Source: DASVRZ01 sp038230215 | Lineage (GTDB): Bacteria; Verrucomicrobiota; Verrucomicrobiia; Chthoniobacterales; DASVRZ01 | NCBI GenBank assembly: GCA_038230215.1 | Contig: JBBRNR010000008.1 | Location: 82,036-146,035, forward strand | DNA: 64,000 nucleotides | Reading direction: 5' to 3' | Shown: in pieces, positions 8,170 through 15,065 of the stretch | Layout: each line of letters starts with the position of its first letter | How positions within the stretch are numbered: position 1 is the first letter of the stretch | Translations under genes and position numbers: made by a program | Notes under the pieces: generated by a model | What the model saw: the letters and a program-made list of their open reading frames with translations, nothing else | Database searches by the model: none | Told to the model about the DNA's origin: nothing

Positions 8170-8571
8170 CTCCGGTGAGAGGACGGAAACTTCTTGCAAC
8201 AGGTAGCCCCAGCGCATGTAAAAGCAACTGATCGCAGCGCTTACGATAGGTATCTCGTAAAGGGCGAAGATCCACGGATTGCGAGCTAAGCCCAACCGCT
8301 CGGGGAGCGGTCCTGCGAGCGCCAAGCGCCAGAGGTAAGTCTGAAGCACAAACTGAATAAGAAGAAATAGCCCGACTCCAAAACCCCATTGCCGTGGCCG
8401 ACGCCACATCTTCTGGATCAGAAAAGCCCAAAAGGCGATAGTGAATACGATCTGGAGCACAATAATGATTTTAGAACCAGCGGGCAAGCTAACCATGTTA
8501 GTTAGGCTTAAAGCACCGTTGATTGCCATGCAAACAACGGCTAATTGCTGTGCGAACGGGCGCGTCTTCAT
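8164..8571 (-). CDS. Cassette gene: four-segment integral membrane protein, unknown function
   Basis: The 135-residue product has about four hydrophobic segments, around residues 10-30, 33-53, 63-83 and 100-120, separated by short basic loops such as KMWRRPRQW. There are no catalytic motifs and I do not recognise the family. The ATG at 8571 lies 2 nt from the core site of the attC at 8574-8679, and the TAA overlaps the next attC-like site, so the gene fills its cassette completely. Confidence 0.65.
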   Translation of the reverse strand: MKTRPFAQQLAVVCMAINGALSLTNMVSLPAGSKIIIVLQIVFTIAFWAFLIQKMWRRPRQWGFGVGLFLLIQFVLQTYLWRLALAGPLPERLGLARNPWIFALYEIPIVSAAISCFYMRWGYLLQEVSVLSPEA

Positions 8572-8573
8572 AG

Positions 8574-8679
8574 GCCTAACAACCCAAGCTCAGCGACGCG
8601 TAGGGAAACGTCGTGAAGTCTGCGCAAGGTAGAACTCGTGACGATCCCGGAAGTATTCGCTTCAATCGTATGATCGAGC
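8574..8679 (-). other. attC-like recombination site (106 nt)
   Basis: The site starts GCCTAAC (8574-8580) and follows the array consensus through AGCTCAGCGACGCGTAGGGA and CTCGTGACGATCC to TATGATCGAGC. The outer core site (ATCGAGC, 8673-8679) has decayed from GTTAGGC. Length and internal blocks match the intact 103-nt sites. Confidence 0.72.
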
Positions 8680-8691
8680 ATTGGGAGATGT

Positions 8692-9228
8692 TCATGGTGG
8701 CGCATCTTTGGCAAATGGCGTCGAGCTAGTCGCAAGCTCAATGTGAATCTCTCTTTTCTCCGCGTGTCTGCGAAGAGTAATCTCATAAAGAAACGTGCTG
8801 CGCGCGTCGGTCTTGCGACGTTCGATACTGGTTTCCGGCTCAATGTAAATGTAGTTCTGGCCCCCGCCACCTTCGTTGCAAGCGACAATCGCGTAGCTCA
8901 GTCGCTTCAAAGTGGTGGAGGACATCGGATCGCTCTGGAGCAAGACACGGAGACGGAAATCCGTGTCGGATGACAGTGTAGAAATGGTTCTGCGGTGCTT
9001 GCCGGTAGAATCGGTGATAGTCGCTACGAGTTGTGCATAACGAGCGGAAGGAAAATGTGCGTCTGTACAGAAGGATGCGACACCGAGAGATTCCGCCAAC
9101 TCTTCGCTCGTCAGTGGACTTGGTTTAACCGGGCGATTGTCGCAGCCACACAGCAGAAGTGCTACGCAACTCAAAAGTAAAAAGCGCTGATAAATCATGG
9201 CGTTTGTTAAGAGGGAGCTTTGCCTCAT
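8692..9228 (-). CDS. Cassette gene: putative lipoprotein, unknown function
   Basis: The product has a hydrophobic leader FLLLSCVALLLCGC ending in a lipobox, so it is probably an outer- or inner-membrane lipoprotein. The mature part of ~150 residues is polar and resembles no family I know. The ATG at 9228 overlaps the stop of the preceding gene as ATGA, which suggests translational coupling. A second ATG at 9198 (MIYQRF) would give a more usual, shorter leader. No attC separates it from the preceding gene, so the two may travel as one cassette. Confidence 0.62.
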   Translation of the reverse strand: MRQSSLLTNAMIYQRFLLLSCVALLLCGCDNRPVKPSPLTSEELAESLGVASFCTDAHFPSARYAQLVATITDSTGKHRRTISTLSSDTDFRLRVLLQSDPMSSTTLKRLSYAIVACNEGGGGQNYIYIEPETSIERRKTDARSTFLYEITLRRHAEKREIHIELATSSTPFAKDAPP

Positions 9229-9638
9229 GGCGTCGCTTTGGAAAGGATGCTTCGCAAGTCCTCTAACAGGGCCGCTGGAACACCAGTAAGTTTGTGGTCG
9301 GGAAAATGATAAGTGGCCCCCACATCGTCGTGAAGCTCTGTCGTGAACGAGCCGTTCGCATCACCAGAGGCGGCTTTGCGCTCGACCGTGGAATGACGAT
9401 AGAGAGCCGAGATAATGTTGCCCCGCTCGAAGTGACACTGCCACTGCCGCGCCTCGTGGTAGTGCTCTGCGAAGGCTTCCAAAGCTACAATGCGGCCATC
9501 GACTCGCGTCACACGGATATGGCTTCCCTCGCAGGCTTGCTCCCAATCCAAGTCCGTGACCTGCGGAAGACCAGCGTCCGCAACTCTCTGGAGAGTGACG
9601 ACAGCAATGGCGATGATCAAAACAAGGCGCAGTGTCAT
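9225..9638 (-). CDS. Cassette gene: exported protein, unknown function
   Basis: From the ATG at 9638 the 137-residue product starts with a typical signal peptide (about MTLRLVLIIAIAVVTLQRVADA), followed by a polar domain with one Cys in WEQACEG and another in WQCHFERG. The frame extends upstream to 9755, but that part is translation through the attC site. The chosen start is 8 nt from the core site at 9647-9653. I do not recognise a family. It overlaps the next gene by ATGA. Confidence 0.62.
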   Translation of the reverse strand: MTLRLVLIIAIAVVTLQRVADAGLPQVTDLDWEQACEGSHIRVTRVDGRIVALEAFAEHYHEARQWQCHFERGNIISALYRHSTVERKAASGDANGSFTTELHDDVGATYHFPDHKLTGVPAALLEDLRSILSKATP

Positions 9639-9646
9639 GTTCGTAG

Positions 9647-9730
9647 GTTTAACGAAAACAAGATCACCCACGCAAGTCGATTGAGGTTCACAGCGCGTAT
9701 TGCTTTGGCAGTAAAACTGCCGGTCATAGG
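9647..9730 (-). other. Degenerate attC-like recombination site
   Basis: The start GTTTAAC (9647-9653) fits RYYYAAC and is followed by GAAAACAAGATCACC, the block shared with the other sites. The rest has diverged: it contains a small hairpin GGCAGT-AAA-ACTGCC, and the outer core site cannot be recognised with confidence, so the far boundary is approximate. Confidence 0.5.
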
Positions 9731-10062
9731 TAGAAGAGTCGCGCAAGGGTGGCAAATATGACCAATGGCAGAACGAGGAAGAGGAGAAGCCAATGAGCTA
9801 AAATGCCACATCGCGATAGAAAAGATGATGATCGCAACTCCGGCTGAACTGAAAACCAATAAAAAGAGACACCCAATGGAAAGACGATGCTGCTGAGAAA
9901 ATACACGGAGAATGTGTGGTGCTGCGCCGCAATATAAATGGCACCTAGAGCAAAAAGAATCGCAACGATGCGCAATAGCTTTAGATAACGCGGATGGACT
10001 GGATACCAAACCTGTGAGTCAGTATTTTCCGTCTGCAAATAATTGACTTGGCGAGGGTTCAT
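9724..10062 (-). CDS. Cassette gene: three-segment membrane protein, unknown function
   Basis: The 112-residue product has hydrophobic segments at about residues 28-46, 51-70 and 84-108, and a polar N-terminus. There are no recognisable motifs. The ATG at 10062 is the first in frame. The 124 nt between this start and the next gene (10063-10186) hold no clear attC; only GTTAGCG at the next gene's stop resembles a core site, so the site here has been lost or has diverged. Confidence 0.6.
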   Translation of the reverse strand: MNPRQVNYLQTENTDSQVWYPVHPRYLKLLRIVAILFALGAIYIAAQHHTFSVYFLSSIVFPLGVSFYWFSVQPELRSSSFLSRCGILAHWLLLFLVLPLVIFATLARLFYL

Positions 10063-10186
10063 AAAAGGACCGGTATCTTGCAGGTCTTCGGCGGGTCTGC
10101 CAAGCCCTGGGTGGGGGTTCCCTCGTTACCTGGCTCTGGCTGGATCCTGCACCTGTCCCCGAAGCTCTGGCTTCGTCCCCTGGATG

Positions 10187-10486
10187 TTAGCGGCGAAGCT
10201 CATCTTGGCTGACATCTATCTGTAGGAATTGCTGGGCGGGCTCGGTGAACTTCTCGGCTGGGACGTGTGAACCCATGATGTGTTCGTAGGCCCATGCCAA
10301 GTAGGTGCAGAGTGCTGCTTCGCCCTTCTGCTGACGCAAGATGGAATATACCGGCATCACATACGCGTCGTACTCATCAGCGGGCAACCCGCCTCCGCGG
10401 CCAAACCCAATCGGATCCCACTCGTGCATGAATACATGACGAATCTTACGAATGCTCGCGGCCATTTTCGGCTTTAGCTCTCCCAT
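10187..10486 (-). CDS. Cassette gene: small acidic soluble protein (WDPIG type), unknown function
   Basis: From the ATG at 10486 the 99-residue product contains HEWDPIG, then DEYDAYVMPVYSIL and a C-terminal helix with LAWAYEHIMG. This pattern recurs in small soluble proteins often found in integron cassettes and next to toxin genes, resembling DUF1871-like proteins. Its role is unknown. The longer frame starting at 10564 begins with residues translated from the attC (RRSKRFGLV... ADLVLVR) and is not the real start. The chosen ATG is 11 nt from the core site. Confidence 0.65.
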   Translation of the reverse strand: MGELKPKMAASIRKIRHVFMHEWDPIGFGRGGGLPADEYDAYVMPVYSILRQQKGEAALCTYLAWAYEHIMGSHVPAEKFTEPAQQFLQIDVSQDELRR

Positions 10487-10497
10487 GGTGCCACTAC

Positions 10498-10572
10498 ATC
10501 TAACGAGAACAAGATCAGCGACAGTAGGGAAGGGCACGAGCCCGAAGCGTTTGCTGCGCCGCATGATTAGGC
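10498..10572 (-). other. attC recombination site (75 nt)
   Basis: The core sites are ATCTAAC (10498-10504) and ATTAGGC (10566-10572). The interior shares GAGAACAAGATCAGCGACA, GTAGGGAA, CACGAGCCCGAAGCGTTT and GCTGCGCCGCATG with the 103-nt sites but lacks about 28 nt of the variable central stem. It folds as an imperfect palindrome. Confidence 0.78.
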
Positions 10573-10573
10573 G

Positions 10574-11011
10574 TCATGGAGTGAGACTGGGTTGTTGTGC
10601 TGCTTCGGTGAGAAGCTTCATCTCAACCTCCGCTTCTGGCTCAGAGTCCGTCGTGAGAGTCCGAGTGCAAATATCCGTCCGGACGATGCCTCTGTCTTCG
10701 TCGCAATAAACTATGTAGTGCCAGCCGACCTGGAAGTCATAACCACAATCACCTCCGCCCATATTCGTCTGAACAACCATCTCCTTCTTCCCGGAGACGC
10801 CTTTCCAAGAGCTGCTGACCCGAAAGGTAAACCGGCGAAATTGGAAGCCGTCCGCCTCGGTGACAAGCTTCCCTTCTGTGCATTGACCAGCGAATACGAC
10901 GCTTGCCTTTGCAAGAGCTACGCTAACCGGGGGACGTTCCCCACATGAGCAAGCCATCAGAGTACGGCCTACGGAAGTAGATAAAGCGAGTATTAACAGT
11001 GCGAATTTCAT
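10574..11011 (-). CDS. Cassette gene: exported TIMP/netrin-like domain protein
   Basis: From the ATG at 11011 the 145-residue product has a signal peptide followed by ACSCGERPPVSVALAKASVVFAG. A Cys-X-Cys at the mature N-terminus followed by an 'A..A..VF.G' strand is typical of tissue-inhibitor-of-metalloproteinase (NTR/OB-fold) relatives in bacteria. Further cysteines in GGGDCGYDF, HYIVYCDED and TDICTRTL could form disulfides in the periplasm. Inhibitor activity is not implied. The frame upstream to 11089 is translated attC. The ATG lies 20 nt from the core site at 11032. Confidence 0.6.
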   Translation of the reverse strand: MKFALLILALSTSVGRTLMACSCGERPPVSVALAKASVVFAGQCTEGKLVTEADGFQFRRFTFRVSSSWKGVSGKKEMVVQTNMGGGDCGYDFQVGWHYIVYCDEDRGIVRTDICTRTLTTDSEPEAEVEMKLLTEAAQQPSLTP

Positions 11012-11031
11012 AGATAGCGTGGAGTGATGAT

Positions 11032-11134
11032 GCCTAACGAGAACAAGATCAACGACACGTAGGGAACGACGCGATCTGTGCGACAGCACAGCTCGTGACG
11101 AGCCCGAAGCGTTTGCTGCGCCGCATGATTAGGC
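11032..11134 (-). other. attC recombination site (103 nt)
   Basis: The core sites are GCCTAAC (11032-11038) and ATTAGGC (11128-11134). Between them are GAGAACAAGATCAACGACA, the complementary blocks GTAGGGAACG and CTCGTGACGAGCCCG, and a central stem GATCTGTGCG/ACAGCACAGC. The stop codon of the next gene overlaps the outer core site. Confidence 0.85.
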
Positions 11135-11665
11135 GATTCCAGTCTCATTGGAGAATTGATAGCCACAATCAGGGCAAAAGCGAGCTGTCGGTGAAACGGA
11201 ATGACCCTGCGGACACTTACGCTCCCGGTAAAGCTGCGGTGCGTAAATCCGTGAATATAGAACCGCAAAAGCTGCGCCGTAAAAAACCATCCAATGACCG
11301 GAAAAGCCACGAACGACAGACGGCGGTGCATCGCCAATCTGCTGCTTCGGTCGGCTGGCGGTCGTAGCAAAGAACACGATGAAGTTGAGGATGGCGTAAC
11401 CGAAAAGAACGTAAAAGCTACGTCGCATCCAGACTGGACAACCTGCAAGAGCAACCTTCCAGAAATCTTTGCGATTCACATAGCGCCTTGTCTGCATGGA
11501 TGTAAGCACGGCAGGAATCCAGACAACGAAGATGCCAATGTGCAAAGCCCATACTAGCTTGCCACCCGGAATAGGGATTCCCGCGAGAGCCATGCAGTGC
11601 GCTCCAATGCTAAGAGCAAGGCCGCACGCCGCCAGAACCATGAATGGATATAAAAGAGCTTTCAT
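11129..11665 (-). CDS. Cassette gene: four-segment membrane protein with C-terminal zinc ribbon
   Basis: The 178-residue product has about four membrane segments, around residues 3-28, 38-58, 82-103 and 122-142, followed by a soluble tail with CPQG and CPDCGY. This resembles a half zinc-ribbon, with the first pair incomplete as C-x-x-G. Similar small membrane proteins with ribbon tails occur in many Verrucomicrobia; none has a known function. The ATG is 21 nt from the core site at 11687 and the TAA overlaps the preceding attC. Confidence 0.65.
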   Translation of the reverse strand: MKALLYPFMVLAACGLALSIGAHCMALAGIPIPGGKLVWALHIGIFVVWIPAVLTSMQTRRYVNRKDFWKVALAGCPVWMRRSFYVLFGYAILNFIVFFATTASRPKQQIGDAPPSVVRGFSGHWMVFYGAAFAVLYSRIYAPQLYRERKCPQGHSVSPTARFCPDCGYQFSNETGIA

Positions 11666-11686
11666 AGACTATTGGCGCGAGGAATT

Positions 11687-11789
11687 GCCTAACGAGTAAA
11701 AGCTCAGCGACACGTAGGAAAACTGGCGCTGGCCGTGCCCCGCACGGACTGTGACGAGCCCGGAGCGTCCGCTGTATCGCTTGTTAGGA
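11687..11789 (-). other. attC recombination site (103 nt)
   Basis: The core sites are GCCTAAC (11687-11693) and GTTAGGA (11783-11789). The interior has AAGCTCAGCGACACGTAGGA, a central stem TGGCCGTGC/GCACGGACTG, and GTGACGAGCCCGGAGCGTCC. The length is identical to three other sites of the array. Confidence 0.85.
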
Positions 11790-11839
11790 CGGTTGTTGGA
11801 TGTCATGGAATGCTTCGTCGATGTTACTTCATCGTCTGG

Positions 11840-12103
11840 TTAGAAGGTCTTTGAACGTGTTCCCCACAACAATCCTTTCACTCCTAAATACAGAACAACG
11901 ACGCAGGGCAAAAAGGGCAGACAAATTCCGACTGCTTCATAAACCACGCCGAATGGTCTGATCAGGGAAGGAGTGGTCTCGCCTAAACGAACAACCACAA
12001 AGCCAAAAGAGTGGGAGATAAACGGAAAATAACGCGCGAACAATTCGATTCCCGCGACTAACGCCACTAGCCCCCAACCGATTATGGAGAAGATGCGCGT
12101 CAT
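11840..12103 (-). CDS. Cassette gene: small membrane protein, 87 residues
   Basis: The product has two or three hydrophobic segments: an N-terminal one containing IIGWGLVALVAGIELF, a central one, and a C-terminal one containing LPFLPCVVVLYLGVKGLL, with a basic tail. There is no known family. The ATG at 12103 lies 2 nt from the CCCTAAC end of a long repeat rather than a standard attC. The TAA at 11840 lies about 50 nt beyond the outer core site of the attC at 11687-11789. Confidence 0.58.
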   Translation of the reverse strand: MTRIFSIIGWGLVALVAGIELFARYFPFISHSFGFVVVRLGETTPSLIRPFGVVYEAVGICLPFLPCVVVLYLGVKGLLWGTRSKTF

Positions 12104-12105
12104 AG

Positions 12106-12367
12106 CCCTAACATATAATAGACGAAACGGGTGTTCGGCAATTCGGGGCGGTCCGATGGGGGAAACTGGGGGTGAAGGGAATCCATGGGCGAGAGGTTGC
12201 CGGGTTCGGGCAGGGTTGCCAAGCTCCAGATGGGAGTTCCATGGGACTGTGGCGGGGTGTGTTTTCGGGCGAAGAAGGCTTTTTTGCCAAACTGCGGCAC
12301 CTCGGGAGCGGTCTGGAGGTGCTGTAGCGCGGTGGAAAGCTTCACAAAACCTCGCGTGACTACTTTA
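12106..12367 (-). repeat. Long dispersed repeat, copy 1 (about 260 bp), beginning with a core-site-like CCTAAC
   Basis: This copy matches 15420-15682 over its whole length and 14093-14269 over its first part. It starts CCCTAACATATAATA, contains GGCAATTCGGGGCGGTCCG, CATGGGCGAGAGGTTG and CAAACTGCGGCACC, and ends near GACTACTTTA. Read on the minus strand its end next to the downstream gene is TATTATATGTTAGG, so it supplies both a TATAAT-like box and a GTTAGG core site just ahead of a gene. No protein coding is evident. Confidence 0.75.
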
Positions 12368-12808
12368 TTCCAGTTGATTGGGCGATATGCGTTCGGACAA
12401 GAAGGCAGTCAGGGCGTCAGTCGGGATGTCGAGTGGGACACCGACGAAAATCTGCTTTCCGCGCCGATTAGTAAAAATCAGCGTCGAGTAACCAGCCGCA
12501 GACTGCCAAGTGAACGAGGTCATTTTAGTGAAACGAATCGGGTTATACCGACTGCTGCTGCGGACGATGCACCGCTCATAGACAGTAACGTGAGATCGAA
12601 CCTTGGAGGTGAGCCAAGGCAAAAAATAAGCGAGAACAAGGCCGATAGTGATGTTTAAGAGGAAGGCAACCCAGAATGAGGGCGGATGTTTCACGGGATT
12701 CAAGTATGCGAGATACCAATTGAGCATTCCAACCCCGCAGACGACGAGAACACATAAAGGCTGGTGCCACCAGCGGAGGGCGCGGCGCAGTCGTGCATCG
12801 AGAAACAT
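12365..12808 (-). CDS. Cassette gene: membrane protein with C-terminal YcxB-like domain (tentative)
   Basis: From the ATG at 12808 the 147-residue product has two membrane segments (one containing PLCVLVVCGVGMLNWYLAYL, one containing WVAFLLNITIGLVLAYFL) followed by a cytosolic beta-rich domain with ERCIVRS, TSFTWQS and FVGVPLDIPTDALTAFL. This resembles the YcxB-like C-terminal domain. The frame runs further up to 12970 through a transposase remnant, so the native N-terminus may have been replaced or lost when that fragment arrived at 12852. Confidence 0.55.
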   Translation of the reverse strand: MFLDARLRRALRWWHQPLCVLVVCGVGMLNWYLAYLNPVKHPPSFWVAFLLNITIGLVLAYFLPWLTSKVRSHVTVYERCIVRSSSRYNPIRFTKMTSFTWQSAAGYSTLIFTNRRGKQIFVGVPLDIPTDALTAFLSERISPNQLE

Positions 12809-12851
12809 CCGAAACGCTTTCGGCTCATCCCAGGTGAAATACTTTTTCGGT

Positions 12852-13030
12852 AAGATTCTCACCAATCGGGAAACGCGGGGCCGACGAAATCCATGCCCGA
12901 TACTTTGCCGGACTCCGGCGACGCTGCCAAGCGCTGGATTTTGGCTCCATTTCTCCAACCAACGCGCCACCTACCTCCACACTTCCTTCATGACTATAAC
13001 TTCCACCGCCCTCACTCCGCCCTAAAATCC
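12852..13030 (+). mobile_element. Remnant of a transposase gene 3' end, copy 1
   Basis: This 179-bp segment is nearly identical to 14270-14449. It starts AAGATTCTCACCAATCGGG and ends CCTAAAATCC. In one frame it encodes FLHDYNFHRPHSALK, the C-terminal signature of IS481/IS3-type DDE transposases (HYN..RPH.AL). Upstream frames are shifted, so only a degenerate fragment is left and no terminal repeats are visible. Confidence 0.6.
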
Positions 13031-13053
13031 GACTACCCTCTACTGCGGACAAC

Positions 13054-13076
13054 GTGTTGATAGACAACAGTTAGGT
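13054..13076 (-). other. Half attC-like site left beside the transposase remnant
   Basis: The segment GTGTTGATAGACAACAGTTAGGT contains a GTTGTC-type inverted repeat and ends in GTTAGGT (13070-13076), an attC outer core site that overlaps the stop codon of the next gene. The matching inner core site expected near 12815-12850 is missing, consistent with its replacement by the transposase fragment. Confidence 0.5.
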
Positions 13077-13295
13077 CTTGCGGTTGTCTTGCGAGGGTTC
13101 ATTGCGGAGTTCGGTTTGGACACTTGGGGTGAACTTCTTGAGTAGCTCTTCGCGACGATCCAGATCAAGTGTCCGAAGTCCTCTGATCAGAGTTCGCCGG
13201 CCCTGCTTGTTGAGCTGGTGAATCCAAAACCAAAGAAACAAAGGGAGTGAAATTGCCGCCACTGTTACCAGCGGATGTCCGTAGATGAATTCCAT
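13071..13295 (-). CDS. Cassette gene: single-span membrane protein, 74 residues
   Basis: From the ATG at 13295 the product has one N-terminal membrane segment (HPLVTVAAISLPLFLWFWI) and a charged tail with RRTLIRGLRTLDLDRREELL that may be helical. Function is unknown. The longer frame to 13400 is translated attC (RRSLRVADLCLVRR). The start is 47 nt from the core site at 13343, the longest such distance in the array. Confidence 0.55.
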   Translation of the reverse strand: MEFIYGHPLVTVAAISLPLFLWFWIHQLNKQGRRTLIRGLRTLDLDRREELLKKFTPSVQTELRNEPSQDNRKT

Positions 13296-13342
13296 GTGCG
13301 TGAAAGAGAGAAACTGCTTGCATGTAAAGTGCGCGTAGCTTC

Positions 13343-13445
13343 GCCTAACGAGACAAAGATCAGCGACGCGTAGGGAACGGCGCTGGTCGTGCGGCAGCAC
13401 GAACTGTGACGAGCCCGGAGCGTTCGCTGCATCGCTTGGTTAGGC
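13343..13445 (-). other. attC recombination site (103 nt, intact)
   Basis: This is one of the two best-preserved sites: core sites GCCTAAC (13343-13349) and GTTAGGC (13439-13445) are perfectly complementary. The inner blocks are GAGACAAAGATCAGCGACGC, GTAGGGAACGGCGC, a central stem GTCGTGCGGCAGCACGA, and GTGACGAGCCCGGAGCG followed by TTCGCTGCATCGCTTG. The bottom strand can fold into the single hairpin used by integron integrases. Confidence 0.9.
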
Positions 13446-13469
13446 CAAAGTGGAGGTTTCATAAATCAT

Positions 13470-14084
13470 CTAGCTCCCGAGAGGATTGTTCGGCTTCAGC
13501 TTCTTTCGTCCTGGTTCTCCCAACCGGAGTTCATAATAGAAGCGGAGCCCCGGTCCCCCAAAGCTGAAAAGACTGAAATTAACTTCGTATCGTTTGCGCC
13601 GAACACGAAATCCCTCAGACATATTACCGAGGCGCGACGAAGCAATCCAAGTCGAAACGGCACCCTCTCGCTCTATGAATTGGGCGGGAGTATAAACGTC
13701 TGAGCCCCATTTATGAAGTTCAAGTTTGATTCTGCTCAGCGCATCAGCGTCCGATCCGAGCCAGCCCAATGAATCCGCGCGGATGCGAAAGACGCCGTCC
13801 GCATCTCTGTGAATATAGACTATGGAAAACTCGCCTACTACTCGCTTGCCGTCCGGGAGCTTGACGTCCAAGGCAACAACCCCTTGGATTGCGCAGAACT
13901 CCCCGTCACCCATCGGAAACCATGTAACGGCGGGAATGCCTGAATAATTCTTGGGGTCAGACAAATCGAGACTGACAGAGTATCTTTTGTCTTCCCGAAC
14001 GACCGTGGAAGTGGGCATCTGTGGACTACAAGACACCGCAGATCCGAGGAAGAGTGCTGCGAAGACTAGCCGGGAGACGCTCAT
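13470..14084 (-). CDS. Cassette gene: putative lipoprotein, 204 residues, unknown function
   Basis: From the ATG at 14084 the product begins with a signal peptide and a probable lipobox (SAVSC), then a beta-rich domain of about 180 residues containing TWFPMGDGEFCAIQG and VVGEFSIVYIHRDADGVFRI. No known motif was recognised. It is the largest protein of the array. The start lies 8 nt from the GCCTAAC of repeat copy 2. The frame extends to 14228 through that repeat, which is not coding. Confidence 0.6.
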   Translation of the reverse strand: MSVSRLVFAALFLGSAVSCSPQMPTSTVVREDKRYSVSLDLSDPKNYSGIPAVTWFPMGDGEFCAIQGVVALDVKLPDGKRVVGEFSIVYIHRDADGVFRIRADSLGWLGSDADALSRIKLELHKWGSDVYTPAQFIEREGAVSTWIASSRLGNMSEGFRVRRKRYEVNFSLFSFGGPGLRFYYELRLGEPGRKKLKPNNPLGS

Positions 14085-14092
14085 CGGAACGG

Positions 14093-14269
14093 GCCTAACA
14101 TATAATAGCCGAACACATGTTCGGCAATTCGGAGCAGTCCGATGGGGGAAAGTGGGGGCGAAGGGAATCCATGGGCGAGAGGTTGTCGGGTTCGGGTGGG
14201 ATTGCCAAGCTTCAGATGGGAGTTCCATGGGGCTGTGGCTGGGGTGTTTTTCGGGCGGAGGAGGCTTTT
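14093..14269 (-). repeat. Long dispersed repeat, copy 2 (truncated)
   Basis: This copy starts GCCTAACATATAATAG and includes the perfect palindrome GCCGAAC-ACAT-GTTCGGC (14108-14125). It follows copies 1 and 3 to GGAGGAGGCTTTT, where a transposase remnant interrupts it. The last ~85 bp of the repeat are missing. Confidence 0.75.
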
Positions 14270-14449
14270 AAGATTCTCACCAATCGGGAAACGCGGGGCC
14301 GACGAAATCCATGCCCGATACTTTGCCGGACTCCGGCGACGCTACAAAGCGCTGGATTTTGGCTCCATTTCTCCAACCAACGCGTCACCTACCTTCCCCA
14401 CTTCCTTCACGACTATAACTTCCACCGCCCTCACTCCGCCCTAAAATCC
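14270..14449 (+). mobile_element. Remnant of a transposase gene 3' end, copy 2
   Basis: This is the second copy of the segment at 12852-13030, differing by a few substitutions. The frame over 14117-14482 reads through it and shows HDYNFHRPHSALK, the IS481/IS3-type C-terminal signature. It is joined directly to the truncated long repeat. Confidence 0.6.
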
Positions 14450-14459
14450 TTCCCGCTTA

Positions 14460-14484
14460 GCGTGTTGAGGTACAACAGGTAGGC
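14460..14484 (-). other. Half attC-like site beside the second transposase remnant
   Basis: The segment GCGTGTTGAGGTACAACAGGTAGGC mirrors 13054-13076: a GTTG/CAAC inverted repeat followed by GGTAGGC, one base from GTTAGGC. It lies 16 nt from the stop of the next gene, as expected for the gene-proximal end of an attC whose other half was replaced. Confidence 0.45.
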
Positions 14485-14500
14485 GTTTCGGCTGCTTGGG

Positions 14501-14938
14501 TCATGGCTTCGATTCGTGTTTGGCAAGACGATATGTAACGGAAAACTCGCTCGGCTTCCAGCCCGGATACGGCCAAGTGTAATCGAGAGCACAAATAACT
14601 GCGGCGCGCACCTTGGGCGACTCGGCAGCGAGGACACGCGCAAACTCGTGGTCGCCCCAAAAGCGGAGAAGGTCGCGCAAGACGATGCAATGACTCTCGG
14701 CTCCCGAGCCGATGAAGCTCTCAGAACTGGTGAATCGAAAAAGCTGCTTCAAGCCATCGTCCTGTAATTCAACTGCGGACCGCAGATGCCGAGTGTAAGA
14801 AAACTTGGTGAGCTTGGAGGTAAGCGGCGCGTCACCACCTCCGAACTCAAGAATGCTTTTCGCGGTCGGCACCGCCTCCTTAGCGTTCGCAGTCGATAGC
14901 GCGATGCAAAGCAGAAACAATGAAAGCCTTCGTTTCAC
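14501..14938 (-). CDS. Cassette gene: exported protein, 145 residues, unknown function
   Basis: The product starts with a clear signal peptide (MKRRLSLFLLCIALSTANA) and continues as a polar domain with CIVLRDLLRFWGDHEFAR and AAVICALDYTWPYPGW, so it is probably periplasmic with one possible disulfide. No family was recognised. The ATG lies 17 nt from the core site at 14956. Confidence 0.62.
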   Translation of the reverse strand: MKRRLSLFLLCIALSTANAKEAVPTAKSILEFGGGDAPLTSKLTKFSYTRHLRSAVELQDDGLKQLFRFTSSESFIGSGAESHCIVLRDLLRFWGDHEFARVLAAESPKVRAAVICALDYTWPYPGWKPSEFSVTYRLAKHESKP

Positions 14939-14955
14939 AGGGAGCGTGAGAATAC

Positions 14956-15058
14956 GCCTAACGAGACAAAGATCAGCGACACGCAGGGAACGGCGCGGCT
15001 CCTGCCTAAGCAGGAGACGTGACGAGCCCGGAGCGTTCGCTGCATCGCTTGGTTAGGC
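14956..15058 (-). other. attC recombination site (103 nt, intact)
   Basis: The core sites GCCTAAC (14956-14962) and GTTAGGC (15052-15058) are perfectly complementary. Inner blocks are GAGACAAAGATCAGCGACAC, GCAGGGAACGGCGC, a central stem GCTCCTGCCTAAGCAGGAG, and GTGACGAGCCCGGAGCG. The central stem differs completely from the other 103-nt sites while still pairing, as expected for true attC sites. Confidence 0.9.
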
Positions 15059-15065
15059 GACGGTG

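Noticed and set aside
10487..10564. Upstream starts of cassette genes (RRSKRFGLV, ADLVLVR-type N-termini)
   Set aside because: These residues are translated attC sequence and recur in unrelated cassette genes; real starts follow the core site.
7787..15058. Repeats in the island taken as a CRISPR array
   Set aside because: The repeats are 37-106 nt, spaced by whole genes rather than short spacers, and are internally palindromic with core sites; no cas gene is present.
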